Notes: generated by a model from the letters alone, not told the origin. A stretch of 64,000 bases of DNA from Odocoileus virginianus (GCF_023699985.2 NC_069684.1:13537001-13601000), one strand, 5' to 3'; shown: positions 44,920 to 57,179, counted from the stretch's first letter. Numbers and translations are program-made.

Positions 44920-45030
44920 CATGTTGAGATCTCATTTTAAAGAGGAACTGAGGCAAAACAGGAGCACCGAGTTTAGAACCAGTCACAGTTGGGATTTGAA
45001 TCAGGAATCTGTCCAAAACTGTAAGTCTAG
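44920..45030 (-). mobile_element. MIR SINE fragment
   Basis: tctcattttaaagaggaactgaggcaaaacaggagcaccgag..gttgggatttgaatcaggaatctgtcc, antisense. Confidence 0.6.
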
Positions 45031-45180
45031 GCAAACTGATTAATCTTCCAACCCACACTTTCCTTATCTGTAAAATGAGGGTTAATAATCATATCTGTTT
45101 CTGAGAACCAAACAAGATACTGTATGTAAGGTGTCTGGCACATAAAACTCTGTAAATGGTTGTTTTTATTTTAAAAATTA
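45031..45180 (+). mobile_element. MIR SINE fragment
   Basis: cttccaacccacactttccttatctgtaaaatgagggttaataatc..gtgtctggcacataaaactctgtaaat; directly abuts the antisense MIR. Confidence 0.7.
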
Positions 45181-45799
45181 CAGACACTATTAATAAGAAC
45201 ACACAAACCAAACAGTCACTTGTAGGCAATAATCTCTGAGATCTAAAGCACAGGAGAAACTTTGGTCAGGATCCCATATGTGTTTGTTTTGGATTCAGAT
45301 TAAATAAAAAGTGACTGATAAAATCTAAAGAGCAATCTTTCTCCTTTAAAATAAAATATCTGATAGGATCCCTGGTTCTTTCTTGAGAAATATCCTTAAT
45401 TCCCGTTTCTTTATTGCCATTTTAAAGCTCATTCTAACATTTACTTTTTTTATTCATCTTTTGCTGCTGTATTTCTCTCCCCTGCTGTTTATACCTCCTC
45501 GCACCACCCAAAAAGATTTTTTCTTTTTAGTATAGAAAAATCTAGGAGCCTTAAACTCTTAAATAGTGGAGTTAACCCTCTCCAGTTACCAAGTCAGAGT
45601 TTTAACAAATTGAAGAAAATGAAGAAAATTAACAACATGTGTGAATAAACTCACTTATACCACCTAGTTTCCATGTTAATGATGCATCTGTGCATTTCCA
45701 CCAAAATATTACTATATTACATCCTCAAACAAAGGAGAACTTGAGGAAAATAACCAGTTCTCCATCTCTTCCAATGATTAAAAATGGGCTCAATCCAAA
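45181..45799. other. No feature recognised
   Basis: AT-rich; no frame or repeat assigned. Confidence 0.45.
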
Positions 45800-46480
45800 G
45801 CATGAGAGATGGTTGTTAGATAAAAGGAATATCTTATTCATCTATTGGGCAAAATATTACTTGTGAGCTTACTGTAGTCTCTCTCTATGGGAATACACTG
45901 GGTATGAGTAAAAGAGACACAAGTCCTCATCCCATGGAGCTTATGGTCTAGATGAGAAAACAAGCATTAATCAAATAAGTACACAATACATTAACAAAGA
46001 GAAACTGACAGTTGCAATGGATCAAAAAATGGGTTAAAACAACACAGTGACAGTGGGGTTAGGGCAGCACAGAGGAAAGCCTGCAGGAGCTATTACAACC
46101 CTTGTAAGGTCAAATGAATTTTTTCTTACAGGAGGTGAGGCTACCTCTGAAGATATGAAAGGAGACCAGAGAGGCTGGAGGTGAGAGGGAGAGAGACAGG
46201 CTAAGTAAGGATCACGAAGGTTGTTGGACAAGAAGGTCTTTATCCTAGAAACAGCAGGAAACCACAAAATGATTTTAAGCAGGGAAATAGCGAGCTCTAA
46301 TTAGCATATTTAAAAGATCACTTGGGCTTCAGTGCGCCAAACAGATTACCAGGTACGAGGGGATGGGGCTTAGGAGGAAGAACAGATGGCAAAGGGTAGT
46401 TGTGGCAAGAGTCAGTGATGACCAGGGCACTACTGTTAGAGTCCAGTGGTAGATCGGACTTCATGGTAATAAAATATTCA
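45800..46480 (-). mobile_element. L2 LINE, 0.7 kb
   Basis: Antisense L2 order: cctcatcccatggagcttatggtctagatgag, caggaggtgaggctacctctgaagatatg, ggtctttatcctagaaacagcaggaaaccac..gattttaagcagggaaatag and ttaaaagatcacttggg. Confidence 0.7.
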
Positions 46481-47619
46481 CTATAATCTTCTTTAGTGGA
46501 AATTTGTGCAAAGAAAAAAAAAAAAAGCCATTTCTCCAGGGGGTCCAAGTATTGATGTGCCTAAAAGCCACATGACCATTCAATATCCCTTCTAATACTC
46601 TGACATGATTTAGATGAACTTCTAATTCACACTGTTACATAACCAAACTTATGAGTGATATTTCATTTTATTTCAAGACTAATGAATAGATCGCCCATAA
46701 GACCCATCACCTTGGTGCCTGATCTCAGCATTTGCATTTTATCGTTTGTGTGGTAAAGGCTTATCACTTTTCAGGAGCTACTTGAATACACAGCTCCTGG
46801 AGGACAATTTTAATTCATTTTCTGGTTAAGCCGCCAGTGAGGATTAGGTAGCAACTAGCTGAGGACAAGCCTCTGGAAAAACAGGACTGAGGGTCTGCTT
46901 TAGTAGCCTTGAGGTGGTGGAAGAGGAAGGGGTGCTGAAGAAGGTTGGGAAAGAGGGGATGGGGCTCTCGGGACAAACTTTGCCTCTTTCCTCAGGTTTG
47001 CCTGGGACCAGCCTTGTAAATGAGGAGCTGCAGGAGCTTGCCACAGGTAGGTGGCAGGCTACCATCTTAAACTGGTTTCCCACAACATGCTCCCCTTGTA
47101 GAGTATCAGCCAACAGTGAAGATGAACCCCAGGAATACATTTCTGATCAGAGCGTTTATTATTGGAAATGATCCCAGTAAAGGTGGAGGGGTATGTCCAT
47201 GAACATAGTCTCCCTGTCCACCACAGCTCAGGAAGCCAATACTTCTCCATTTCCACCCATGTGTATACTGAAGACATTCCCATCAATTTCTACATCCTTC
47301 CTCTCTGGTGAGAGTGCTACAGAGGGTTCATAGACTGACCACTCCCATGGGGCCAGATGTTTATTTCCTCTCTCTTCAAATAAGTCTGAATCCTGACCCA
47401 CTAGACTTACATACAGAAGACTACTGCTTTCTCTCCCTCTAATATAGCCGTCTACCTATCCTAAGAACCTTTCTCATCCTCTACATGTGTGTACATAGGG
47501 GGGTTTATTGCCAGTTGCTCTGTAAGATTCTTCCTGGAGTTGAAATCTTCTAAGGAAGTATCTATAGAAATGGTAGAGATAATGGATAAAGAAGACATGG
47601 TAAATACCATGTGGTATAC
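46481..47619. other. No gene recognised
   Basis: Single-copy-looking. Frames of 98 and 85 codons overlap on opposite strands at 46844-47171 with no domain, so at least one is a shadow and neither is supported. Confidence 0.45.
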
Positions 47620-47641
47620 ATATATATGGTGTATATATTTA

Positions 47642-47688
<47 letters not shown>
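47620..47688. repeat. (TA)n microsatellite
   Basis: Imperfect to 47647, then uninterrupted AT at 47648-47688. It abuts an L1 tail, as the AT-rich segment of these L1 3' ends often does. Confidence 0.95.
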
Positions 47689-47691
<3 letters not shown>

Positions 47692-47860
47692 AGACTCCTA
47701 CTCAGTTGTAAAAAAAATGAGGAGAGGGAGGTGGGAGGGGGGATCAGGATGGGGAACACATGTAAATCCATGGCTGATTCATGTCAATGTATGACAAAAC
47801 CCACTACAATATTGTAAAGTAATTAGCCTCCAACTAATAAAACACAAAAAAAAAACTGCA
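47689..47860 (+). mobile_element. Ruminant L1 3' end
   Basis: gatagactcctactcagttgtaaaaaaaatgag, then gggaggtgggaggggggatcaggatggggaacacatg and caatattgtaaagtaattagcctccaactaataaaac. Same subfamily as 25829-26029. Confidence 0.88.
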
Positions 47861-47874
47861 TACAATTGCACACA

Positions 47875-48077
47875 TACTGAAGTGCATGTAAAACTGCCGA
47901 AGTCTGAATAAGGTCTGTGTGCTGCACCAATGTTAATTTCCTGGTTTTGACATTATACTACAATTGTGTAAGCTGTTGTCATTGGGGGAAAATGGGTGAA
48001 GGGTACATTGAGACTTCTCTACTATTTTTGTGAGTTCCTGTGAACCTGTAATTATTTTTAAATAAAAACATAAATCA
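47875..48077 (+). mobile_element. L1M 3' end
   Basis: gccgaagtctgaataaggtctgtg..caccaatgttaatttcctggttttgac..gtaagctgttgtcattgggggaaaatgggtgaagggtac..cttaaataaaaac-like tail. Confidence 0.75.
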
Positions 48078-48935
48078 TTAAGGAAATGCAAGTCAAAGCC
48101 ACAATGAGGTGTCATCTTACACCCATGGGGACAATCATTTTTTTAAAAAAAATAACAAATGTTGGTGTGAGGATGTGGAACAATCAAAATTGTACACTAG
48201 GGAGGCATGTAAAATGGATTTGCTGTGAAAAACACTTCAAAAAAATTAAAAATAGAATTACCTTAAAAAAAATAATGAAATAATGTCATTTGCAGCAATA
48301 TGGATGAGTGTAGAGATAATCATATTAAGTGATGTTAGCCAGAAATAGAAAGACAAATATATGATATTATACATATTTGGAATCTAAAATATGATACAAA
48401 TGAACTTATTTACAAAGCAGAAACAGACTCACAGACTTAGAAAACAAATTTGTGATTAACAAAGGGGAAACAGGGTGGGGGAGTGATAAACTATGAGTTT
48501 GGGATTAGCAGATACAAACAAGATTAAGCTAGTCTATCCTAAAGGGAATCAATCCTGAATATTCATTGGAAGGACTGATGCTGAAGCTGAAGCTCTAATA
48601 CTTTGGCCACCTGATGCAAAGAGCTGACTCATTGGAAAAGCTTCTGATGCTAGGAAAGATTGAAGGCAAAAGGAGAAGAGGGTGACAGGATGAGATGTTG
48701 GATGGCATCACAGGTTCAATGGACATGAACTTGGGCAAACTCTGGGAGATGGTGAGGGACAGGGAAGCCTAGAGTGCTGCAGTCCGTGGGATCACAAAGA
48801 GTTGAACATGACTTGGCAACTGAACAACAGCTATACATATATATCTGAATCACTTTGTTGTACACTAGAAACTAACACAACATTGATTACACATAAACTG
48901 TATTTCAATAGAAAAAATAAACAAGTAAATTAACA
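48078..48935 (+). mobile_element. Artiodactyl L1 3' region, split by BovB
   Basis: aggaaatgcaagtcaaagccacaatgaggtgtcatcttac..gttagccagaaatagaaagac..gtgattaacaaaggggaaacagg before the BovB; ctgaatcactttgttgtacactagaaactaacacaacattg after it. About 130 bp of the usual L1 3' UTR is absent at the insertion point. Confidence 0.82.
48530..48825 (+). mobile_element. BovB 3' end (0.3 kb)
   Basis: tagtctatcctaaagggaatcaatcctgaatattcattgg to cttggcaactgaacaac; no target duplication found. Confidence 0.9.
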
Positions 48936-49353
48936 AAATAAAAGAAAGTGTGGAGAGGTGGCAACTTGAATCACATTTCTCTAGAGTGATTTTGTAGAAT
49001 GCACACCCTGAAGCCTGGCTCAAACACACTAAATCAAAATCAATACTGTAAAAGACACTCCAAGTTATTTCTAAGCACACTAAAGTTTAGGAACCACTGC
49101 TACATGGCAACTGTGTTGCCAACCTATATGGATGCACCACTGAGTCTCTAGTTAATGGCAGAGGAAGGAGTAGATTGTACATAACTTTCAGCCTTCCTCA
49201 CCCATGCAACATCCTAAAGAGCTCCATTCATGAGGTCAATCAAGTAGGTGGATCAGGAATTTCACCTCTGACAAAAAGGTTGCAATCTTTCCTCTGAAAT
49301 TCTTTTTAGAGTGAGGTTTGAGTACAGGCAAGATGGATATCATCTCGTCTCCA
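48936..49353. other. No feature recognised
   Basis: Mixed DNA between an L1 tail and a SINE. Confidence 0.45.
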
Positions 49354-49364
49354 TATGGGATGGA

Positions 49365-49683
49365 GAGTGAAAGTGAAAGTCACTCAGCTGTGTCCCACTC
49401 TTTGTGACCCTATGGACTTACACAGTCCATGGAATTCTCCAGGACAGAAAACTGGAGTAGGTAGCCGTCCCCTTCTCCAGGGGATTTTCCCAACCCAGGG
49501 ATTGAACCCAGGTCTCCTGCATTGCAGTCAGATTCTCTACCAGCTGAGCCAGCAGGGAAGCCCAAGAATAATGTAGTGGGCAGCCTGTCCCTTCTCCACT
49601 GGATCTTCCTGACCCAGGAATCGAACTGGGGTGTCCTGCATTGCAGGTGGATTCTTTACCAGCTAAGCTACTAGGGAAGCCCG
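49365..49683 (-). mobile_element. Composite Bov-tA (tRNA head repeated)
   Basis: Antisense. A complete Bov-tA (49365-49562, ending in gagccagcagggaagccc) is followed by a second tRNA-like head plus start of a body (49563-49683, ending gctaagctactagggaagccc). One perfect 11-bp duplication, tatgggatgga, at 49354-49364 and 49684-49694 encloses both, so they inserted as one unit. Confidence 0.92.
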
Positions 49684-49694
49684 TATGGGATGGA

Positions 49695-50356
49695 ACCATC
49701 CCTCTAACGGACATTTGTGAATATAGGTGGCAAGGTCACACTGTTGACCTGTGGATGCTATGGGTATTTTGTGGTCTGGGGTCTGAGATGCGAAATCTCT
49801 CGACTTTGGGGGCCTCCCACATAACCAAGAATTGTGCTGCTCAAACACCAATAATATTACAGGTGAAGAATCCTTCAATTTTGATTGCCCCTATAATGCA
49901 CATGGATCCAATGTTTGAATTTATTATAGAATCTTCCCTTTTATGCATTGAATAGGACATGTCCTATGCATTGAATAGTTTCTATGCTGCTGAAGAGAGT
50001 GTTCATAAAGTCCTCAGCACAGTGCTTGTGTTTGATTCTAGGTAGCTCTAGGAGTTTCAGATTTACTTTGATAAATGCAAATGAGTGATTGAGGATTAAT
50101 TAATAAGATTCTCTTTCCCTAGGGCTTCGCAATTGTAACACAATCCAGAGTGGAAGAGATGGAAAAAGGTTGATATAACCTATTGTTAACTAATAAGGTC
50201 TGTGTGAAAGTCCAGCATCTGTTGGACCACGATTCTCTATCATCTTCCCATCATCTTAGGAATAACATTGAAGTATTCAATGGATTATGTAGAATTTTGC
50301 CAAAGGTTGGGAAGAGAGAGTGCTTGCCATTTAAACACTGTGCATCAATATTTGAA
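49695..50356. other. No gene recognised
   Basis: Contains a 14-bp direct repeat, tatgcattgaatag, at 49942-49955 and 49965-49978 separated by a ggacatgtcc palindrome. Confidence 0.5.
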
Positions 50357-50550
50357 GTGAAGCGAAGTGAGAGTCTCTCAGTTGTGTCCGACTCTCTGCA
50401 ACCCCATGGTCTATACAGTCCATGGAATTCTCCAGGCCAGAATACTGGAGTGGGTAGCCATTCTCTAGTGAATCTTCCTGACCCGGGAATAAAACCAGGG
50501 TCTCCTGCATTGCAGGCAGATTCTTTACCAACTGAGCTATCAGGGAAGAA
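50357..50550 (-). mobile_element. Bov-tA SINE
   Basis: gaagcgaagtgagagtctctcagttgtgtcc to accaactgagctatcagggaag; the reversed B-box-like segment is ggaataaaacc. Confidence 0.92.
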
Positions 50551-51520
50551 ATGTTTGGCTTTAGTTTTTATAGCTGTTAACGGTAGTTTCCAAGATAAAT
50601 TGATTTTTCTGTAAAAATAAATCTCAGTATTAAGAATCATAATTTTTACCAGATTAGGAAAAAAGATCCCTGCACACATAAAAAAAAGAATGCAGTTGAA
50701 ATGGCATTCTTGCCAGAAACTATATACCATTCTGCAATTTATTTCCTTTTTGGTGGAAGGAAGGACATCAAAGCCTTAAGTATACACATATGCTACAAGC
50801 ATGTCTAAAATTCAAGTGTAGGAACCTCTGAACCGACTTTCACATGATATAATTAGCAAGCCTATAATTTATTACTAGATAATATAAAAATGTATTACTA
50901 GATAATATAAAAATAAAGATATGTAGAGACTGAGAGATGGCATAAATTACACATGCAAAAAATAGTGAGGTTTGGAAGATAAAACTTTCTAAAATTCAAA
51001 TGTGATTACCATTAGGATACAAGTTCCTTTAACACATCTTGCAAGTCTCTTTATGATCTGAACTTTTCAAAACTAACAAACCAATCTATGTTTTAAACAC
51101 TCATTTCAAAAGCAAAGAAGAGTATATGGAAAATTAAAAAGAAAGAAAAAGCACTGCTCCGAGAGATGGAAGAGTCCATTTTGCCACTGATTTTGTACAG
51201 GTTACCTTTTGTTATCTGTGAAATTGTGAGAATAACTACACAGTAGCTGAAATCAATAATGAGGTTAACAGTTTATTAATGCACTTGAATTTCTACTTCA
51301 TTGTCAGAATTGCTAAGCATGTCAACAGGGCTTATGATTGGTCTGTTTCATATCTTATTCTTTCTTTATGAATTGGTCCTAGATTAACATAATTTTAAGA
51401 CGCAGTCTCTAAGAATAGTTTGAACATCGGAATCTTTTTACAGTGGGAAAAGGCCTTTTTGGTAGTGGAAAGCAAGCATTAAAACCAATGATCTCTTTTA
51501 TTTTATTTGAATGTGAAAGC
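50551..51520. other. AT-rich DNA with a 23-bp duplication
   Basis: tattactagataatataaa.. repeats at 50870-50892 and 50893-50914. No gene or transposon recognised. Confidence 0.5.
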
Positions 51521-51533
51521 TTTTAAAACTCTA

Positions 51534-51725
51534 CCCTCTGCCGGCACTACAGGAGACCTGGGTTTGATCCCTGGCTTGGGAAGATCTCCTGGAGAAGGGA
51601 ATGGCTGCCCATTCAAGTATTCATGCCTGAAGAATTCCACAGACAGAGGAGACTGGTGGGCTACAGTCCATGGGGTCGCAAGGAAATAACTGAGTGACTA
51701 ATACTTTCTTTCACTTTTCAAAAGT
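51534..51725 (+). mobile_element. Bov-tA SINE, 5'-truncated
   Basis: caggagacctgggtttgatccc to gactaatactttctttcac; 13-bp duplication ttttaaaactcta / ttttaagactcta at 51521-51533 and 51726-51738, one mismatch. Confidence 0.92.
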
Positions 51726-51738
51726 TTTTAAGACTCTA

Positions 51739-52225
51739 AGTTTGGTACTTTACCCTTCTGTTTCTTTGAACATTCATTTGAGAAAAATCCTTTCAATTGG
51801 GTTACAAAGAGGTTGTTTTGATAATATATCCCATTGAAGCAATTGAAGTTTGTGTTGATTCAAATTGTAAGGAAACCTTTCTCATAGCAGTTCATCAGAC
51901 GATATTTTTGGTGTCTTTCACAGTGATATTAAGATTTTTTTTTTTAAATACATGAGTGCTCCTAAAGGCTTTTTCAAAATAAGCATGTTTCCAAACAGGC
52001 TGTTAAAAGAAATCCAATAAAAGCAAAGATGGCAGCAGCTACTGAGAAAAGGGGGAAAAAAACTCATGATTGATCTATAAAGATTTCTTTTAGGAAGCCC
52101 ATGCCGTGTAAATAAAATTGTAAAATATCAGGTTTCATTCCTACTATACACATTAGTAGACTACAAAATACACAAATATAAAGTAAATGGCTCAGAATAA
52201 TCACTATTTTGTCACTAATTACTCT
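51739..52225. other. No feature recognised
   Basis: AT-rich with a T run near 51937. Confidence 0.45.
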
Positions 52226-52446
52226 AGGGGCTTCCCGGGCGGAGCTAGTGGTAAAGAACCTGCCTGAAAATGCAGGAGACATAAGTGATGTGAGTTAGAT
52301 CTTTGGGTTGGGAAGATCCCCTGGAGGAGGGAACGGCAATCATTCCAGTATTCTTGCCTGCAGTATCCCATAGACAGAGGAGCCTGGTGGGCTACAGTCC
52401 ATAGGGTTGCAGTGTCAGACAGAACTGAAACGACTTGGAAGGCACA
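52226..52446 (+). mobile_element. Bov-tA SINE
   Basis: aggggcttcccgggcggagctagtgg to ctgaaacgacttggaaggcac. Confidence 0.92.
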
Positions 52447-52518
52447 TGTGGACTCTAAATTTTATCCAAAACAAGCCAGTCCCCAGAAATAAGTTGGATC
52501 CAAAAAGGATGTGCTTTT

Positions 52519-52783
52519 TTGTTGTTGTTGTTGTTCAGTCACTTAGTTGTGTACAACTCTTTGCAGCCCCATGGACTGAAGCACGCCAGGCTTTCCTGTC
52601 CTTCACCATCTCCTGGAGCTAGCTCAAACTCATGTCTATAGAGTTGGTGATGTTATCCAACCATCTCATCCTTTGTCGTCCCCTTCTCCTCCTGCCTTTA
52701 ATCTTTCCCAGCATCAGGGTCTTTTCTGAGTCAGCTCTTCACATCAGGTGGCCAAAGTATTGGAGCTTCAGCTTCAGCATCTG
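52519..52783 (-). mobile_element. BovB 3' end
   Basis: (TTG)n, the reversed simple tail, then ttcagtcacttagttgtgtac to gtattggagcttcagcttcagc. Confidence 0.92.
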
Positions 52784-53190
52784 AATCTTGCCGGAAAACA
52801 GCTTCTTGGGAGCCTGAAGCCTCCCCAGCCTGCCTCCCTTCCTGTCCATCAACCTCCAACACGGCTGTTCATACAAGAGCCTCAGGGTGTTACTCACCCC
52901 TTGTGGGGGCATCCAGGAGGCATTCAAAATTCTAAGACTGGAACAGTGACATTCCAGTTAACTGTACACACCATTAAGGCACCGATGATGCAATTTTCTG
53001 TTGTGTAGCAGAGCTGTGTTCTGGTGAAAGAAGAGAGGCCAATTTCAAGTGTACCAATTGGATTTGTAGCCTTTTGGGAAAAGAGCATCAGTCAGAGTCT
53101 CACCATCATCCAAACAGGTGCTGCAGAACCTGAGAGAAGTTTGTATCATGTAAGAGTAACAGAGAACAGACCGTATGGTTAAACCACTTC
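52784..53190. other. No feature recognised
   Basis: GC-richer at 52800-52920; the 86-codon frame at 52748-53008 begins inside BovB and is accidental. Confidence 0.45.
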
Positions 53191-53310
53191 TTTCAAGAGG
53201 GAGGGGACATAAGTATACCTATGGTTGATTCATGTTGATGTTTGACAGAAACCAACACAGTATTATAAAACAATTATCCTTCAATTAAAAATAAATAAAT
53301 TTAATTTAAA
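53191..53310 (+). mobile_element. Ruminant L1 3' end
   Basis: caagagggaggggacataagtatacctatggttgattcatg..gtattataaaacaattatccttcaattaaaaataaa. A different subfamily from the tails at 25.8 and 47.7 kb. Confidence 0.88.
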
Positions 53311-53605
53311 AAAATGACCTCTCTGCTCCCATTGGGCTGAGGATATGTCCATCTGACCTACTGGGCACGGGGACAACAGGAAAGGCTGAAGTCCACCTGG
53401 ATTTATATTAGAGGACAGCAAAGCAAAATAGATGAGGAAAGGATCAGAGATGAAAGATCCAAGACAGCCTGTATGAACTGAGGGCATGAGAGAGATTTTA
53501 GCAGGAGACAGACTTGGGAGAGAACATTTGAAGAGATTCTCTATGATGAACCTTCCCAGAAAATTTTCCTTGGGACATTGCAATAAACATTTAGTTTCCC
53601 TTTAA

Positions 53606-53827
53606 CTGGAACTTCCCTGGTGGTTCAGACAGTAAAGAATCTGCCTGCAATGCAGGAGACCCAGGTTTGATCCCTGTGTCAGGAAGATCCCCTGGAGAAG
53701 GGAATGATAGCCCACTCCAGTATTCTTGCCTGGAGAATTCCACTGACAGAGGAACCTGGTGGGCTACAGTCTGTAGGGTCGCAAAGAGTCGGACATGACT
53801 GAATGACTAATGTCAACACTCACTCAC
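53606..53827 (+). mobile_element. Bov-tA SINE
   Basis: ggaacttccctggtggttcagac, B-box-like ggtttgatccc, body to gactgaatgactaatg; perfect 10-bp duplication ttccctttaa at 53596-53605 and 53828-53837. Confidence 0.95.
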
Positions 53828-53929
53828 TTCCCTTTAATTAAGTTTCATAGCTTGATTGGTGTGGTCTTGAATATGACATGGTCTGCAAGGGATCTGCTGG
53901 CCCCTCGGGGGTAAATGGATATCACAACC

Positions 53930-54160
53930 TTTCTACAATGCAAATTGGATCATGCCCCTCCACTCCTGAAAGTCCTCCAAAAGTTTCTTCCCAGTCTGTT
54001 TAGCACTGCATGGTCTGGCCCTGACTTTGGTTCAGCCACATTTCCTATCCTTACCACAATGCTATACTCCAGCCATAAATAAAATGAATAGTTCCCCACA
54101 TCACTGTGATCTCACACTTGCGGCTGCTCCCTTGGCTTGAAATGCTTTCCTACCCCATTC
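53930..54160 (+). mobile_element. L2 LINE fragment
   Basis: ggatcatgcccctccactcctgaaagtcctccaaaag..gcactgcatggtctggccctgac..gctcccttggcttgaaatgctttcc. Confidence 0.65.
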
Positions 54161-54260
54161 TTGCATTCGTTCACTTATATAATAAATATTTCCTGAGCAC
54201 CTATTATGTGTAAGCACTGGGGTGATCAAAATGGTGAATAATAATTACAAGAACAATTAC
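54161..54260 (-). mobile_element. L2 LINE fragment
   Basis: cattcgttcacttatataataaatatttcctgagcacctattatgtgtaagcactgggg, antisense L2 terminus, abutting a plus-strand L2 piece. Confidence 0.6.
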
Positions 54261-54429
54261 AAAATAGTGAACAAAATACACACAAAAAGCCCTACATATG
54301 TCACATATTATCTTGGCTAATTCTTTATGCCATTTAAACACACTCTAAACTGAGCACAACACTATGTGTGGATCTCATTTGAGTCTGGTCTCAAGCATGC
54401 CATCTTTGTTTGTGTTGCTTACAATGTAT

Positions 54430-56230
54430 TAAAAAAAAAATAGTCCATCCCCTTCTTCCACCCCCTTCTCCCTGGGCTCTGGTAACCACTAATCTGTTCT
54501 CTTTGTGTATGAGCTTGGTATTAATATGTTATTGCTATTGTTGTTATTGTTTTTAGGTGCAATATGGAAGAGAAATTATATGGTATTTGTCTTCCTCTGT
54601 TTCTGACTTATTTAACTTAGCTTAATGCCCTTAAGTCCCATTCATATTGTCAGAAATGGCAACATTTCATTTTTTATGGCTGAATAATATTCCATTGTAT
54701 GTGTGTGTGCATCACATTTTATATATTTATTCATTTGTTGATGGACACTTAAGACTCCATATTTTGGCTATTGTAGACAATGTTGCAGTAAACATGGGGT
54801 GCATATATTTTTTCAAGTGAGTGTTTTTGTTTTCTTCAGGTAAGTTCAGAGCAGAGGAATTGCTGGATCATATGGTAATTCTATTTTTAATTTTTTGAGG
54901 AACCTCTGTTTTTCATAGTGGATGCACCAATTTACATGTTCACTGAGCAAGCACAAAGGTTTCCTTCTTTCCACATTCTCATCAACTCTTGGTATTGCTT
55001 GTCTTATTGATAATAGTCATTCTGACATGAGTGAAGTGATATCTCACAGTGGTTTTGATTTGCATTTCTCTGATTATTAATGAAGTTGAGCATGTTTTTC
55101 TATACTTAGAGCATGCTATCTATATGTTTTCTTTGGAAAAATGTCTATTCAGATGATTTTTAATCAGATTGCTTGTCTTTCAGCTATTGAGTTATATGAA
55201 TTCTTTTTGCATTTTGAATATCTGCCCCTTATCAGATATATGGTTTGCAAATATTTTCTCCCATTTAGTAAGTTTCCTTTCAATTTTGTTGATTCCTTTA
55301 CTGTGCAGAAGCTTCTTAGTTTGCTGTAGTCCCACCTGTTTAATTTTGCTTTAGTTGCCTATGCTTTTGATGTCAGATCCATCATTGAGCATGATGTTAG
55401 CTGTGGGCTTGTCATTATCATCTTTATTATGCTGTAGTACATTGCCTCTATACGTGTTTTGCTTGGAATTTTTACCATAAGTGAATGTTGAATTTTTTCA
55501 AAAGGTTTTTCTGCATCTATTGAGATGTTTATTATTTTTATTCTTCATTTTGTTATTGTGGTATATCACATAGACTGATTTGTGGATATTGAACCATCCT
55601 TGCATCCCTGGAATAAATATCACTTGATCACAATGTATGATCCTTTTAATGTGTTGTTGAATTCAGTTTGTTAATATTTTCCTGAGGATTTTTGCATCTC
55701 TGTTCGTCAAGGATATTGATCTGTAATTTTTTTTCCTTGCAGTGTCCTTCTCTAGATTTGTATCAGGGTAATGCTGACCTTCTAAAATGTGTTTGGAAGA
55801 ATCCTCCCTCCACCTTCCATATTTTGAGTTTCAAAATGATTGGCATTGATTCTTATTTAAAAGTCCAGTATAAGTCACTATTAAAGTCCTCTAGTCCTGA
55901 ACTTTGATTTGTTGAAAGTTTTTTTAAAATTACTGATTCAATTGCCTTGCTAGTGATCAATCTCAAGATTTTCTATTTCATTATGATTCATTCTCGGTAG
56001 GTTGCATGCTTCCAAAAGTTTATCCATTTCTTATAGACTGTAAAATTTATTGACATTTAATTATCAATTGTGGTCTCTTATGATCCTTTGTATTTCTGTG
56101 GTATTGTTGTAACACCTTTTTCGTTTTTTATTTTATTTGAATCCTTTCTCTCTTCCTCTGTTTTGGTCATTCTAGTTAAATGTGTTTATCAATTTTGTTT
56201 ATCTTTTCAAAGGACCCGCTCTTAGTTTCA
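54430..56230 (-). mobile_element. L1 3' UTR and ORF2 C-terminal part, antisense (1.8 kb)
   Basis: Follows the reversed L1 order from the 3' side inward: gctgaataatattccattgtatgtgtg, cactgatgtgctttgatttgcatttctctgattattaatgaa-type text, ccccttatcagatatatggtttgcaaatattttctcccattt, gtatgatccttttaatgtgttgttgaattc, ttttgcatctctgttcgtcaaggatattg, and gtttatcttttcaaaggacccgctcttagtttcatc. ORF2 is fully degraded. Confidence 0.85.
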
Positions 56231-56344
56231 TCAAGTATGTCATCTAAAAAAATCATGAGACAACAGAGGAAATCTGAAACTGACTGGATATTTGAAAATA
56301 TAATTATTATTAACTTTAGGTGAGATAATAGTATTGTTTCTCAA

Positions 56345-57027
56345 ACTTCAGAAAACTAAGATCATGGCATCTGGTCCCATCACTTCATGACAAATAGATG
56401 GGGAAACAATGGAAACTGACAGACTTTATTTTTGGGGGCTCCAAAATCACTGCAGATGGTGACTGTAGCCATGAAATTAAAAGACGCTTGTTCCTTGGAA
56501 GAAAAGCTATGACCAACCTAGACAGCATATTAAAAAGCAGAGACATTACTTTGTCAACAAAGGTCCATCTAATCAAAGCTATTTTTCCAGTAGTCATGTA
56601 TGGATGTGAGAGTTGGACTACAAAGAAAGCTGAATGCAGGAGAATTGATGCTTTTGAACTGTGTTGGAGATGCTTCTCTGGAGAAGACTCTTGAGAGTCC
56701 CTTGGATTGCAAGGAGATCCAACCAGTCCATCTTAAAGGATATCAGTCCTGAATATTCATTGGAAGGACTGCTGCTGAAGTTCAAACTCTAATACTTCAG
56801 CCTCCTGATGTGAAGAACTGATTCATTTGAAAAGACCCTGATGCTGGGAAAGATTGAAGGCAGGAGGAGAAGGGGATGGCAGAGGATGAGATGGTTGGAT
56901 GGCATCACCGACTTAATGGACATGAGTTTGAGTAAGCTCCAGGAGTTGGTGATGGACAGGGAAGCCTGGTGTGCTGCAGTCCATGGGGTTACAAAGAGTC
57001 AGATAGGACTGAGTGACTGAAATGAAC
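56345..57027 (+). mobile_element. BovB 3' part (0.7 kb)
   Basis: cagaaaactaagatcatggcatctggtcccatcacttcatg to gactgagtgactgaaatgaactg. The 98-codon frame at 56398-56694 spans the post-RT C-terminal domain, broken at its end. Confidence 0.93.
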
Positions 57028-57179
57028 TGTTTTTTTAAATAAAACAAGTATCCTTATCTTTTAAAGGTATATAATAAAATACTTAAAATAATATGAGGTC
57101 TGAAATTGGATTCAAACTAGTCCAGTAATGGATTGGAGGGTGTGAAGAGAACATGGATGGAACAAAACTGACCATTTGT

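Noticed and set aside
50183..50614. 143-codon frame
   Set aside because: About half of it is an antisense Bov-tA.
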